A DNA stretch of 64,000 nucleotides from Amycolatopsis mediterranei (lineage in GTDB: Bacteria > Actinomycetota > Actinomycetes > Mycobacteriales > Pseudonocardiaceae). The notes beneath the pieces were generated by a model, which was given only the letters and a program-made list of their open reading frames with translations, ran no database searches and was not told the origin of the DNA. The stretch's first letter is position 1. Each line of letters starts with the position of its first letter. The stretch is taken from positions 7,311,749 through 7,375,748 of the forward strand of contig NZ_CP100416.1 in the NCBI RefSeq assembly GCF_026017845.1. The letters run 5' to 3'. A program made the position numbers and the translations under genes. Below, in pieces: positions 49,758-58,910 of this stretch.

Positions 49758-50588
49758 ATGCTGCACCACGAAGAAACCGGCACCGGCACCCCGATCGTCT
49801 TCCTGCACGGCAATCCCTCCTCGTCGCACAGCTGGCGCCACGTCCTCCCGCACGTCGGCGGCGGGCGGCTGCTGGCTCCCGACCTGATCGGCATGGGCCG
49901 GTCGCCGAAGCCGGACATCGCGTACACCTTCGCCGACCACGCCCAGCACCTCGACGCCTGGTTCGACGCGCTCGGCCTGGACGACGTCGTGCTCGTCGGG
50001 CACGACTGGGGCGGCGCGCTCGCCTTCGACTGGGCCGCCCGGAATCCCGGCCGGGTCCGCGGGGTCGCGTTCTTCGAGACCATCGTCAAGCCCATGGCCT
50101 GGGACGACCTGACGCCGCAGGCGGCCGAGCGGTCGCGCAAGATCCGGACGCCGGGTGCCGGCGAGGAAATGGTGCTGACGCAGGACCTCTTCATCCGCCA
50201 GGCGTTCACCGGCGGGGTGCGCACCCCGGTCGGTGACGACGACCTGGCGGCCTACCTCGCCCCCTTCCCGACGCCCGAAAGCCGCCGTCCGGTGCTCGCC
50301 TGGGCGCGCCAGCTGCCGCTGGGCGGCGACCCGGCCGAGCTGGTCACCCGGATCGAGGCCTACGACGAGTGGCTGGCCACCAGCGAGAGCACCCCGAAGC
50401 TGCTCCTGACGTTCGAAGGCTCACCGACGCTGCTCATCGGCGAGAAAATGGCGCAGTGGTGCGCCGACCACATCGCCGGGCTGGAGGTCGTCGCCGGCGG
50501 GGAGGCCGGGCACCACGCCCAGGAAGACCGGCCCAAGGAGATCGCCGCGGAAATCGCGGCCTGGCTGGACCGGCACGGCCTCCGCTGA
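49758..50588 (+). CDS. haloalkane dehalogenase (alpha/beta hydrolase)
   Basis: 276 residues. The full HLD signature is present: HGNPSSSHSWRHV (halide-binding Asn), nucleophile Asp and halide-binding Trp in VLVGHDWGGALAFDWAARN, acidic residue in VAFFETIVKPM, and catalytic His in AGHHAQEDRP. This matches the LinB/DhaA-type subfamily, which replaces a carbon-bound halogen with hydroxyl. Natural substrates are mostly unknown; the local AlkB fusion shows the region also handles alkanes. Coupled to the MarR gene. Confidence 0.92.
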   Translation: MLHHEETGTGTPIVFLHGNPSSSHSWRHVLPHVGGGRLLAPDLIGMGRSPKPDIAYTFADHAQHLDAWFDALGLDDVVLVGHDWGGALAFDWAARNPGRVRGVAFFETIVKPMAWDDLTPQAAERSRKIRTPGAGEEMVLTQDLFIRQAFTGGVRTPVGDDDLAAYLAPFPTPESRRPVLAWARQLPLGGDPAELVTRIEAYDEWLATSESTPKLLLTFEGSPTLLIGEKMAQWCADHIAGLEVVAGGEAGHHAQEDRPKEIAAEIAAWLDRHGLR

Positions 50589-50607
50589 CCGCCACGCCGA
50601 AGAGACC

Positions 50608-51225
50608 TCACGTGTGCCGCAACGGCGGGTTCGCCGTCACCCCGAGGACCCGCGCCGCGACCCACGCCAGGCCGTCGGCGGTGCGGGCCGGGGTGTCCGA
50701 CGGCTGCATGACGTGGCTGAGGACCGTGCGGACGATCAGGTCGATCACCACGTCGACCTGGTCGCCGCCCAGCGGTGGGCGGTAGGCGGCCACGCGATCG
50801 GCCACCACGGCCTTCGCCTGGGCGAGCAGCGCACCCGAGTCGGTGGTCAGCAGCGGGAGCAGTTCGGGGGCGGTGCCGTGCGTCGCCGAGACGATCGCGC
50901 GCAGCAGCGTGTTGTCGTGGGCGAGCTCGAGGACCGCGCGGACGGCGTCGTAGATCGCCTCGACCAGGTCGTCCGGGTGGCGGTCGAAGGCGGCGCCGAC
51001 CACCGAGAGGAACCGGCCGAGCTCGTGCGCGACCATCGCTTCGGCCAGCGCGGCCTTGGAGCCGATCTCGTTGTACACCGTCTGACGGCTGACGCCCGCC
51101 AGTTCGGCCAGCCGGGCCATCGTGACGGCCGGCCAGCCGGACCGGGCGGTCAGCTCGATCGCCGCGGCGATGATCGGCCGCCGGTGCTGACCACCTTCCG
51201 CCGGCACCGGAACTGCCCCGCTCAT
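50608..51225 (-). CDS. TetR-family regulator next to AlkB fusion
   Basis: 205 residues from ATG 51225; ATG 51234 is also possible. HTH: AAIELTARSGWPAVTMARLAELAGVSRQTVYNEIGSKAALAEAM. The ligand domain is LGRFLSVVGAAFDRHPDDLVEAIYDAV onward. It starts 10 bp after the alkB stop, so it is in the alkane-hydroxylase operon, as alkU/TetR regulators are in Rhodococcus and Dietzia. It likely represses that operon via the dyad at 52711. Confidence 0.9.
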   Translation of the reverse strand: MSGAVPVPAEGGQHRRPIIAAAIELTARSGWPAVTMARLAELAGVSRQTVYNEIGSKAALAEAMVAHELGRFLSVVGAAFDRHPDDLVEAIYDAVRAVLELAHDNTLLRAIVSATHGTAPELLPLLTTDSGALLAQAKAVVADRVAAYRPPLGGDQVDVVIDLIVRTVLSHVMQPSDTPARTADGLAWVAARVLGVTANPPLRHT

Positions 51226-51235
51226 GATCGCCATT

Positions 51236-52654
51236 CTAGGTCGGGCCACCCCCGGCCGGGCTCACCCGCCCCGGCGCGACGAAGTCGACCTTCTCGCGCA
51301 CGCCGCAGTCCGGGCAGCACCAGGAGTCCGGGATCGCCGCCCACGGCGTGCCGGCCGGGAAGCCCTCCCGCGGGTCGCCGCGCTGCTCGTCGTAGACGTA
51401 CCCGCAGCCGGGGCACCTGCCGCCTTCGGTGGCGTCGCCGCGGGTGTCGGCGACCTCGCGCGCGGCCGCGGTGACGCGGGTTCCGTAGCGGGCCAGTACT
51501 TTCGCCCGCTTGCCCGGCTGGATGTTGGCGCGCGAGATGTCGCCGCCGTAGTGGGCGAGCACCCGCGGGTCCATCACGCGGCGCCACAGCGGCGGGACGA
51601 GCGCGAGCACGATCATCCCGGCGTACCCGGTGGGCAGCACCGGCGACTCGGCGAAGTCGCGCAGCGTCTGGTAGCGGCGGGTCGGGTTGGCGTGGTGGTC
51701 ACTGTGCCGCTGCAGGTGGTAGAGCAGGACGTTCGTGGCGATGTTGTTGGAGTTCCAGCTGTGACTGGGATCGACGCGCTCGTACCGGCGGCGCCCGGGG
51801 GCGCCGACCCGCTGCCGCAGCATGCCGTAGTGCTCCATGTAGTTGACGACCTCCAGCAGCGAAAACCCGACGACGGCCTGGATCACGAGGTAGGGCAGGA
51901 CACCCGCGCCGAGCCAGGCGATCATCGACGCCCACAGCACCGCGGACATCAGCCACGCGTTGAGCACGTCGTTGCCGAGCCGGTAGGGGTGCCGGTCGCG
52001 CCGGGCGTAGCGCTTGCGCTCCAGCCGCCACGCCGACTTCAGCGAGCCGAACACCGTGCGCGGCCAGAAGCGGTAGAAGCTTTCGCCGACGCGGCTGCTC
52101 GCCGGGTCCTCCGGGGTCGCCACGCGGACGTGGTGGCCGCGGTTGTGCTCGATGTAGAAGTGCCCGTAGCAGCTCTGCGCCAGCGCGATCTTCGACAGCC
52201 AGCGCTCGTGGCTTTCCTTCTTGTGGCCCAGTTCGTGCGCGGTGTTGATGCCGATCCCGCCGACGCACCCGATCGACACGGCGAGCCCGATCTTGTCCAC
52301 CACGGTGAGCTCGCCCCGCGCGATCAGCCAGCACGCCGCGGCGAAGCCGAGGTACTGGACGGGCAGGAAGGCGAAGGTGATCCAGCGGTAGTAGCGGTCG
52401 TTCTCCAGCCGCGCGAGGACGTCGTCGGGCGGATTGCTCCGGTCGAGCCCGGCGACGAGGTCGATGCCGGGCACGAGCACGAGGATCACGACCGGCCCGA
52501 TCCAGAAGAAGCCACCCCACCCGGTGGCGGCGTGCAGCCCGATGGCGAGGAACGCCAGGGACGGCACGACCAGGCCGATCAGCCACAGGTACCGCTTGCG
52601 GTCGCGCCACAGCTCGGTCGAGCCGGCGGGCACGGTCCCGATCGCTTCGCTCAT
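51236..52654 (-). CDS. alkB: alkane 1-monooxygenase fused to rubredoxin (AlkB-Rd)
   Basis: 472 residues from ATG 52654 with AAGGAGGG upstream. The membrane part has about six helices and all His boxes: NTAHELGHKKESHERW, EHNRGHHVRV, NYMEHYG and LQRHSDHHANPTRRYQ. From about residue 415 a rubredoxin follows with both CxxC knuckles (CPGCGYVYDEQRGDP and WCCPDCGVREK) joined to the hydroxylase. Such fusions (AlkW-type) occur in Dietzia, Prauserella and relatives and pass electrons directly to the diiron site, giving terminal hydroxylation of medium- and long-chain alkanes. A TetR gene follows in the operon. Confidence 0.95.
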   Translation of the reverse strand: MSEAIGTVPAGSTELWRDRKRYLWLIGLVVPSLAFLAIGLHAATGWGGFFWIGPVVILVLVPGIDLVAGLDRSNPPDDVLARLENDRYYRWITFAFLPVQYLGFAAACWLIARGELTVVDKIGLAVSIGCVGGIGINTAHELGHKKESHERWLSKIALAQSCYGHFYIEHNRGHHVRVATPEDPASSRVGESFYRFWPRTVFGSLKSAWRLERKRYARRDRHPYRLGNDVLNAWLMSAVLWASMIAWLGAGVLPYLVIQAVVGFSLLEVVNYMEHYGMLRQRVGAPGRRRYERVDPSHSWNSNNIATNVLLYHLQRHSDHHANPTRRYQTLRDFAESPVLPTGYAGMIVLALVPPLWRRVMDPRVLAHYGGDISRANIQPGKRAKVLARYGTRVTAAAREVADTRGDATEGGRCPGCGYVYDEQRGDPREGFPAGTPWAAIPDSWCCPDCGVREKVDFVAPGRVSPAGGGPT

Positions 52655-52710
52655 CACACCCTCCTTGGCGGCTGAGTGGACAAGACGATAGTCGATGTCC
52701 AAGCAGTTTG

Positions 52711-52729
52711 ACAACGAAGAGTCCGTTGT
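52711..52729. promoter_or_regulatory. inverted repeat in alkB promoter region
   Basis: ACAACG-N7-CGTTGT lies 56 bp upstream of the alkB start and is extended by TTTG/AAAG flanks. It is a good candidate site for the TetR protein encoded downstream in the operon. The A/T content around it is above the local average, as expected near a promoter. Confidence 0.55.
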
Positions 52730-52744
52730 AAAGCGGACGAGACC

Positions 52745-53175
52745 GGTCGTAGTCACCGCCCGACGCCGGGCTCTCGGCGGAGAGGGGAGACTTCCGGGCA
52801 CCGCCCGTTCCCTTCTTTCCTCCCCCGCAAACCACCGCACACACCGAACCGGCGGAATTCACTTTCACCCGTTCGGCCCAGCGATCGGCATCCGGAAATA
52901 AGCCACAGCGCCAGTACCTGAGGAAATGCCGGTAATCGTCCCGGAGCAGACAGTAAACGCTGTTCGCCGCCGGGCGGACGAGTGTCCGGAAGCCGGGTCG
53001 CACCGACCCGGTGTCAGGGGTTCATGGTAAAAAACGGACCCTGATCGATTCTGCGGCAACACGGAGAGTGAGGCGAAGACGGGTGACGGCGGCCGCTGTG
53101 TCCCATCGTCGTGTCCGCTTCCTCGTCCGGGTCCCCATTCCTCGCCGACCGTCACTCAGGAGTTCGTGAACCGCC
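52745..53175. other. gene-free gap between divergent alkB and conservon
   Basis: This 430-bp stretch contains no supported gene. It should hold the conservon promoter; ATGGTAAAAAACGGACCCTGATCG around 53023-53046 is the most AT-rich part. A GGGTCG-CA-CGACCC-like stem occurs near 52997-53011. Short open frames on the minus strand here are arginine-rich shadows. Confidence 0.4.
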
Positions 53176-55575
53176 GTGCTGAACAAAGACCCCCGGGACG
53201 AGTCGGACAAGCCGTACGACAAGTCGATCCGCAAAAGGCTGACCAGGACCGTTCTCATTCCCAGCGTGACGCTGCTGGTGCTGTGGATCGCGGTCTCGTC
53301 GTACTTCCTCTTCAATGGCGTATACGTCCGCCTGGTCGCCGCTTCCGTGCGCGAGGTCTCGATCCCCGCCGCCACCGCGCTGGCCGAGTTCCAGAAGGAA
53401 CGCCAGACCGCCCTGCAGTACCTCGACGACCCGGCGCTCGGGCCGGCCCGGCTCCAGCAGCAGCAGAAGGCCACCGACGCCAAGCTTTCCGAGCTGAAGG
53501 ACGCGTTCGCCGCGACCATCTCCAACGCACCGGACGAGATCGCGTCCAAGGTGAACGCGCTGAAGTCGCAGTTCGACCAGCTGCCCGTGCTGCGCTCGCA
53601 GATCAGCTTCCGCAGCATCGACCGGGCTCAGGTCAACAGCTACTACAACGGCGTCATGGACACCGCGTCCAACCTCTTCGACACCCAGGCCCGGATCGTC
53701 CCCGACTCCGAAGCCGCGACCGGCGGCATCACGGCGACCTCGGTCTTCCGCGCCGGCGACATGATGTCGCGCGAGACATCGCTGGTCTCGACGGCCTTCT
53801 CCGCCGGCACGTTCGCCCCCGACGACTTCGCCCAGTTCGCGCAGCTGTCCGGGCTCTACCGGACCCAGCTGACGCAGATCGCGCCGTTCCTCGACGCGAG
53901 CGTCCGCGACCGGTACCAGGCGCTGACCACCAGCACGGCGTGGCGGCAGCTGGGGACGGCCGAAGCGGCGCTGGTCAAGCACGGCCCGTGGTCCGCCGGT
54001 GAGCAGAAGTCCGTGCCGGTGTCCGAAACGGACTGGGAGAACGCGACGAACCAGGTCGCCCAGAGCCTCAACGACCTCGCCATCACCCAGGCGGACAAGG
54101 TTTCGGCCGCCGCGATCGACTCCGGTGACGCCCAGCTGCGCAACGTCATCATCGGCAGCATCGTGGCCCTGCTCGCGTCGCTGGCGGCGATCATCGTGGC
54201 GGTGCGGGTGTCCCGCTCGCTCGTCGACCGCGCGCTGATGACGCGCCTCGCGCGGCTGCGCAACGACTCCCTCGACCTCGCCCGCAACCGGCTGCCGGAC
54301 ATCGTGGAACGGCTGAAGAACGGCGAAGCCGTCGACCTGAAGGAAGAACTCCCCCGGCTCGACCACGGCCGCGACGAGATCGGGCAGGTGGCCGAGGCGT
54401 TCAACGTCGCCCAGCTGACCGCGGTCAACGCCGCGGCGAGTGAGGCCAAGGCCCGCAGCGGTGTGCACAACGTGTTCCTCGGCATCGCGCACCGCAACCA
54501 GGTCCTCGTCCACCAGCAGCTGCAGATCCTCGACGAGATGGAAGCGCGCGAGGACGACTCGACGCAGCTGGCGTCGCTGTTCCAGCTCGACCACCTCGCC
54601 GCGCGCGCCCGCCGCACCACCGAAAACCTGATCATCCTGGGCGGCAAGCAGCCCGGCCGCCGCTGGCGCAAGCCGGTCGCGCTGATGGAGGTGCTGCGCG
54701 CCGCCGTCTCGGAAACCGAGCAGTACGCGCGGGTCCAGGTCGAGCAGGTGGCCGACGTCGCGATCGTCGGCGCCGCGGTGGCCGACACGATCCACCTCGT
54801 CGCCGAGCTCGTCGACAACGCGACGTCGTTCTCGCCGCCCGGCTCGCCGGTCGAGGTGACCAGCCGGATGGTCGCGCGCGGTGTCGTCGTCGACGTGTCG
54901 GACCAGGGGCTCGGCATGAAGGACGCCGTCCGCGAGTGGGCCAACGCGATGATGGCCGAAGCACCCGAGTTCGACGCGATGGCGCTGCGGGCCGACTCCA
55001 GCCTCGGCCTGTTCGTGGTCGCGCGCCTGGCCGCCCGGCTCGGCATCACCGTCACCTTCGACCCGTCCCGCTACGGCGGCCTGCGCGCCACCGTCCTCAT
55101 CCCCACCCAGCACCTGGCCGGCGAAGACGGCGGCCCGGCCGAGGCGACCTCCCCCGCGGAGACCACCGCGGTTCTCGCCCCGGTGGGCGCTCCGGCGCCG
55201 CAGGCAGCAGCAGAAAGCCCGCTCCGCACGATGGACACGCCCAGCTCGTTCAGCGGTCAGATCCCGATGAAGCGAGACACCAAGCCGAGGCCGTACCCGG
55301 CTCGTGCCCTCACCCCGCCCGACGTCCTGCCCTCCGTGCCGGCCGCGGCGCCGGAACCGGCGGTCATCAGTCCGGCATCGGACGTGCAGCCGACCGACGA
55401 CCGGCCCCGGCTGCCCCGGCGGGAGCCGCAGCAGAACCTCGTCGCCCAGCTCGAGAACGAACCCGACGACAGCGCCGACGACGTCGTGGCGCCGGGGGAA
55501 GGCACCGCGCGCACGCTCGCGGCGTTCCACAAGGGCACCCGCCGCGGGCGCGGCGGGCCGGACGACCACTCCTAA
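53176..55575 (+). CDS. cvnA: conservon sensor kinase-like protein CvnA
   Basis: 799 residues from GTG 53176. Membrane helices at about 23-45 and 318-338 flank a nitrate-sensor-type (NIT) extracellular domain. A HAMP segment and a helical stretch (NVFLGIAHRNQVLVHQQLQILDEME) lead to the HATPase (ELVDNATSFSPPGSPVEV, VVDVSDQGLGM, GLFVVARLAARLGI). The last 180 residues are a Pro/Ala-rich disordered tail. In conservons CvnA works with a Ras-like GTPase in place of a response regulator. No standard phospho-His H-box is clear. First gene of cvnABCD. Confidence 0.92.
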   Translation: MLNKDPRDESDKPYDKSIRKRLTRTVLIPSVTLLVLWIAVSSYFLFNGVYVRLVAASVREVSIPAATALAEFQKERQTALQYLDDPALGPARLQQQQKATDAKLSELKDAFAATISNAPDEIASKVNALKSQFDQLPVLRSQISFRSIDRAQVNSYYNGVMDTASNLFDTQARIVPDSEAATGGITATSVFRAGDMMSRETSLVSTAFSAGTFAPDDFAQFAQLSGLYRTQLTQIAPFLDASVRDRYQALTTSTAWRQLGTAEAALVKHGPWSAGEQKSVPVSETDWENATNQVAQSLNDLAITQADKVSAAAIDSGDAQLRNVIIGSIVALLASLAAIIVAVRVSRSLVDRALMTRLARLRNDSLDLARNRLPDIVERLKNGEAVDLKEELPRLDHGRDEIGQVAEAFNVAQLTAVNAAASEAKARSGVHNVFLGIAHRNQVLVHQQLQILDEMEAREDDSTQLASLFQLDHLAARARRTTENLIILGGKQPGRRWRKPVALMEVLRAAVSETEQYARVQVEQVADVAIVGAAVADTIHLVAELVDNATSFSPPGSPVEVTSRMVARGVVVDVSDQGLGMKDAVREWANAMMAEAPEFDAMALRADSSLGLFVVARLAARLGITVTFDPSRYGGLRATVLIPTQHLAGEDGGPAEATSPAETTAVLAPVGAPAPQAAAESPLRTMDTPSSFSGQIPMKRDTKPRPYPARALTPPDVLPSVPAAAPEPAVISPASDVQPTDDRPRLPRREPQQNLVAQLENEPDDSADDVVAPGEGTARTLAAFHKGTRRGRGGPDDHS

Positions 55576-55628
55576 TCCCCGACCACCCACCGGAAAGTCC
55601 ACACAGGAAAGTCAGGGTCTGAAGTCGA

Positions 55629-56054
55629 ATGAACGAGTACGGGAGCCCCAAACCCGATCTCAACTGGCTGCTCGACGACATGGTGAACCGCGTGGTCGGC
55701 GCGCAGAACGCCATCGTGCTGTCCGCCGACGGGCTGCTGATCGGCAAGTCGGCCGGGATGAGCAAGGACGACTCGGACCAGCTTTCGGCCATCGCCTCCA
55801 GCCTGCAAAGCCTCGCCAAGGGTGTGAGCAAGCAGTTCAACCGCGGCCCGGTGCTGCAGAACATGATCGAGATGGAGCGCGGCTACCTGTTCGTCTCCGC
55901 GGCCGGGCAGGGTGCCTGCCTCGCGGTGCTGGCCGCGGACAACGTCGACGTCGAAATGATCGCCTACGAGATGAGCCGGCTCGTCAAGCGCGTCGGTGAC
56001 TACATGGCGTCCGCGCCGCGGGAAGCGGCGTCGGTGCTCCGGGAGGCCACATGA
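55629..56054 (+). CDS. cvnB: roadblock/LC7 domain protein CvnB
   Basis: 141 residues from ATG 55629. Roadblock fold: LNWLLDDMVNRVVGAQNAIVLSADGLLIGKSAGMSKDDSDQL, then NMIEMERGYLFVSAAGQGACLAVLAA and VDVEMIAYEMSRLVKRVGDYM. In other GTPase systems such proteins regulate nucleotide exchange or hydrolysis of the partner GTPase (compare MglB/MglA). Ends in an ATGA overlap with cvnC. Confidence 0.95.
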   Translation: MNEYGSPKPDLNWLLDDMVNRVVGAQNAIVLSADGLLIGKSAGMSKDDSDQLSAIASSLQSLAKGVSKQFNRGPVLQNMIEMERGYLFVSAAGQGACLAVLAADNVDVEMIAYEMSRLVKRVGDYMASAPREAASVLREAT

Positions 56055-56422
56055 CCGCCGAAGACGGCTGGTACGACGAAGCCGCCGGGCCCCTGGTCCG
56101 GCCGTACACGATCACCAGCGGCCGGACGCCGGCCGGCACCGCGCGGCTGGACCTGTCCACGCAGGTGATGACCCTGCGGTCGGAGCAGGAGCCGGCCGGG
56201 CTGGGCCCGGAGCACGTGGCGATCGTGCAGCTGTGCCGCCACCCGGTGTCCGTCGCCGAGATCGCCGTCTACGTCAAGATCCCGCTCGGGGTCGTGCGGG
56301 TGCTCGTCGGCGACCTGATCGAACGCGGCCTCGTCATCACGCGCTCACCTTCCCACAACCCGGCGCAGGCGCCGGACCTCGAAACACTCCAGGCGGTTCT
56401 CGATGGCCTCATCAAGTACTGA
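56051..56422 (+). CDS. cvnC: DUF742 protein CvnC
   Basis: 123 residues from ATG 56051. DUF742 features: LVRPYTITSGRTPAGTARLDL, then IVQLCRHPVSVAEIAVYVKIPLGVVRVLVGDLIERGLV, which reads as a winged-helix-like fold. It is the third component of the conservon and may couple the kinase-like protein to the GTPase or bind DNA. Its last 20 bases overlap cvnD. Confidence 0.95.
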   Translation: MTAEDGWYDEAAGPLVRPYTITSGRTPAGTARLDLSTQVMTLRSEQEPAGLGPEHVAIVQLCRHPVSVAEIAVYVKIPLGVVRVLVGDLIERGLVITRSPSHNPAQAPDLETLQAVLDGLIKY

Positions 56423-56996
56423 CGGCACGGGGGCGGACATGGTCCCCACGCCGGTCAAGATCATCATCGCGGGCGGTTTCGGCGCGGGGAAGACCACGAT
56501 GGTCGGTTCGGTCAGCGAGATCCCGCCGCTGACCACCGAAGAGGTGCTCACCGAGGCGAGCGCCGGCGTCGACGACCTGTCCGGTGTCGAGCGGAAGACG
56601 ACCACGACGGTCGCGCTGGACTTCGGCCGGATCACCATCTCGCCGCGGCACGTGCTGTACCTGTTCGGGACGCCGGGCCAGGCGCGCTTCTGGTTCATGT
56701 GGGACGACCTGGCCCGCGGGGCGATCGGGACGGTCGTGCTGGTCGACACCCGGCGGCTGGAGACCAGCTTCGCCGCGATCGACTTCTTCGAACGCCGGAA
56801 GATCCCGTTCGTCGTCGCGGTGAACTGCTTCGACAACGCGCCGCGCTACACCGCCGACGAGATCCGCGAAGCCCTGGTCGTCCCGGACCGTGTGCCGATC
56901 GTCATGTGTGACGCACGTGACCGCGATTCCAGCAAGCTCGCGCTGATCCGGCTCGTCAAGCACGCGATGACCGTGGTGCCGGCCGCCCGGGTCTGA
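56403..56996 (+). CDS. cvnD: Ras-like GTPase CvnD
   Basis: 197 residues from ATG 56403, inside the end of cvnC. G1 is IIIAGGFGAGKTTMVGSVSEI, the switch region TTTTVALDFGRITI, G3 LFGTPGQARFWFMW, G4-like VVAVNCFDN, and the end LALIRLVKHAMTVV. This matches the conservon GTPase family. The typical cvnE P450 is absent; the next gene is a prenyltransferase. The conservon is therefore the four-gene type. Confidence 0.95.
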   Translation: MASSSTDGTGADMVPTPVKIIIAGGFGAGKTTMVGSVSEIPPLTTEEVLTEASAGVDDLSGVERKTTTTVALDFGRITISPRHVLYLFGTPGQARFWFMWDDLARGAIGTVVLVDTRRLETSFAAIDFFERRKIPFVVAVNCFDNAPRYTADEIREALVVPDRVPIVMCDARDRDSSKLALIRLVKHAMTVVPAARV

Positions 56997-57158
56997 GACC
57001 TGCGCGTTGTCCGCTTTTGTCCCCTCAGGACACCGCCGGTGTCCGCTGTGGCCCTCCGTGGCCGCGGCGGGCACCGGCGTACCCACATGGCGCAATTGAC
57101 TGGACCACCCGGGTGCAGACTTTTAGTTGAGCAAGCATCCAACTGATAGCATCCGCTC

Positions 57159-58259
57159 GTGACGAGTCGTGAGCCGGAGTTTCCTGAATATATAAGGGAA
57201 AACTATCCGGCTGAGGGTCGTCTGTTCGGTGACTTTCTGTGCGGACTGTGGTCGACCGCGTGCGAAGCGCTCGACGTCCCCCTCGAACAGTCCGTCCGGA
57301 CCACCCGGATGCTCCGGGCCCTGCTGCCGCCGTGGGCGCACGAGCGGATCGGCCCGGTCCCCGTCCAGCCGTCCTATGTGGCGGACGACGGCTTCCCGGC
57401 CGAGATGTCGGTCAACTGGTCCGGCGCGCAGCCGGAACTGCGCGTGCTGTTCGACAGCCTCGGCCACGAGGTGGTTTGGCCTGGTGACAGCGTTTTCCGC
57501 ACCCGGCGCCTCGACCACGTCCGCGAGACGTTCACCCCGCGCGCGGGCCGGCCGTCACCGGCGCCGCTGTGGCATTCGATCGCCTGGCGGCCACCGTCGG
57601 GCGTCGTCCACAAGACGTACTTCGGGCTGTACTCCTGGCCGCACGCGCACCGCGAGGCCGCGGTGACCGAAGCGATGGCGCGGCTCGGCCTGGCCGCGGC
57701 CTGGGCCGACACCCGCCGTCGTATCGAAACTGTCGAAGGCGACCGCGAGATCGAGTTCTTCGCCGTCGACCTGACCGACGACACGCAAGCCCGCGTGAAG
57801 ATCTACTACCGCCACCACGACGCCGGCCTGGCCGAGGTCGAGCGCATCGCCGCGGTGGCGCTGCACCACGACGCCCGCCAAGCGCAAGCCGCCTACCGGA
57901 CGCTGGCCGGCGAAGGCACCGAGGCCGGCGAGGCGGCCCTGAGCTGCCTGGCGTTCCGGTCCGGTGTGGACCGCGCCGCCGAGTCCACGACGTACCTCCG
58001 GCTGCCCGCCCTCGTGCCGGACGACCGCGAAGCCGTGGAACGCACGGCCGCGCTGCTGCACGGCCAAGGCGTCGACCCCGGCCGGTTCCGCACCCTCGCC
58101 GCCGCGCTGGCGCCGGGGCCGCTGAGCGGCAGCCGGGGCGTCCTGGAACTGGTGAGCTTCCGCGCGGCGGGCCGGCACGGCGACGTGACCACGTACTTCC
58201 GGCTCCCGGTCTACGACCGGCCGCCGCCCTCCCCCCTCTCGCCCGTCGATCTCGGATAG
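57159..58259 (+). CDS. DMATS-type aromatic prenyltransferase
   Basis: 366 residues from GTG 57159. The ABBA/DMATS barrel shows as repeated basic/aromatic strands: HKTYFGLYSWPH, ARVKIYYRHHDAG, STTYLRLPALV and DVTTYFRLPVYDRP. Each ends in the Lys/Arg/Tyr pattern that holds the diphosphate. Bacterial members (for example IptA, PriB and CymD types) attach dimethylallyl or longer groups to tryptophan or indoles. The first codons are AT-rich, with rare ATA-AGG (57190-57195), unlike the rest. It heads a three-gene cassette with a diiron-oxidase-like and a nucleotidyltransferase gene. Confidence 0.9.
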   Translation: MTSREPEFPEYIRENYPAEGRLFGDFLCGLWSTACEALDVPLEQSVRTTRMLRALLPPWAHERIGPVPVQPSYVADDGFPAEMSVNWSGAQPELRVLFDSLGHEVVWPGDSVFRTRRLDHVRETFTPRAGRPSPAPLWHSIAWRPPSGVVHKTYFGLYSWPHAHREAAVTEAMARLGLAAAWADTRRRIETVEGDREIEFFAVDLTDDTQARVKIYYRHHDAGLAEVERIAAVALHHDARQAQAAYRTLAGEGTEAGEAALSCLAFRSGVDRAAESTTYLRLPALVPDDREAVERTAALLHGQGVDPGRFRTLAAALAPGPLSGSRGVLELVSFRAAGRHGDVTTYFRLPVYDRPPPSPLSPVDLG

Positions 58260-58280
58260 TCCACCGTGAAGGAGCAGATC

Positions 58281-58910
58281 GTGACCGAGCAGGACGTCGA
58301 GCGCGTCGCCCGCCACAACGAGCAGCGGCAACGGGAGTACGAAGCGTCGGACCTGATCCGGCTGCTGACCGACGAGAACACCACGGACGAGACCAAGAAA
58401 GCGGTGCTGACGTACCTGCAGCCGTGGTCGAACGCGTTCCAGCGGATGATCAGCGCCCGGGTCACCTTCGAGAGCGACCCGGAGCTGCGCGCGCTCGCGT
58501 GCGAGCACCAGGCGGAAGAGGTCGGCCACGACCGGATCCTGGCCCGCAGCCGCGCGGACGACCGGGAGCCGGTCTGGGACCCGGTCATCGAGATGGGCGC
58601 GTCCTGGTTCGTCGACCAGTTCGCGATCCTGCCCGGCGTGCAGCGCGCGGTACTGGCCCACCTGGCCCTCGAAGCCGGCAGCCTGGTGTTCAGCCAGGCC
58701 GGCACGCGCGCGTTCCCCGACGACGAGTACTTCGAGCTGCACGACGAAGCGGACGTCGAACACCTCGAAATGGGCTACGAAGTGCTCCGGCGGCGGGGCG
58801 ACTGGACGCCGGAAGCGGTGATCACGGTGCTGGACCGGGCGTGGCAGGTGATCGGCGTGGTTTCCGACCGCATCGCCGAGTGCGCCCGCCGCGATACGGT
58901 GGCGGCATGA
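58281..58910 (+). CDS. heme-oxygenase-like diiron oxidase (HDO) superfamily protein
   Basis: 209 residues from GTG 58281, set by GGAG six bases upstream; GTG 58266 is less good. An all-helical fold with metal ligands in the HDO pattern: ExxH at 80-83 (EEVGHD), Glu131 (LALEAGSL), and H154-x3-D158-x2-H161 (HDEADVEH). The last spacing is exactly that of CADD/UndA-type enzymes. Known members oxidise amino acids or fatty acids, do N-oxygenation, or cleave C-C bonds. Placed between a prenyltransferase and a nucleotidyltransferase, it probably tailors an amino-acid-derived metabolite. The ligands are inferred by pattern. Confidence 0.75.
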   Translation: MTEQDVERVARHNEQRQREYEASDLIRLLTDENTTDETKKAVLTYLQPWSNAFQRMISARVTFESDPELRALACEHQAEEVGHDRILARSRADDREPVWDPVIEMGASWFVDQFAILPGVQRAVLAHLALEAGSLVFSQAGTRAFPDDEYFELHDEADVEHLEMGYEVLRRRGDWTPEAVITVLDRAWQVIGVVSDRIAECARRDTVAA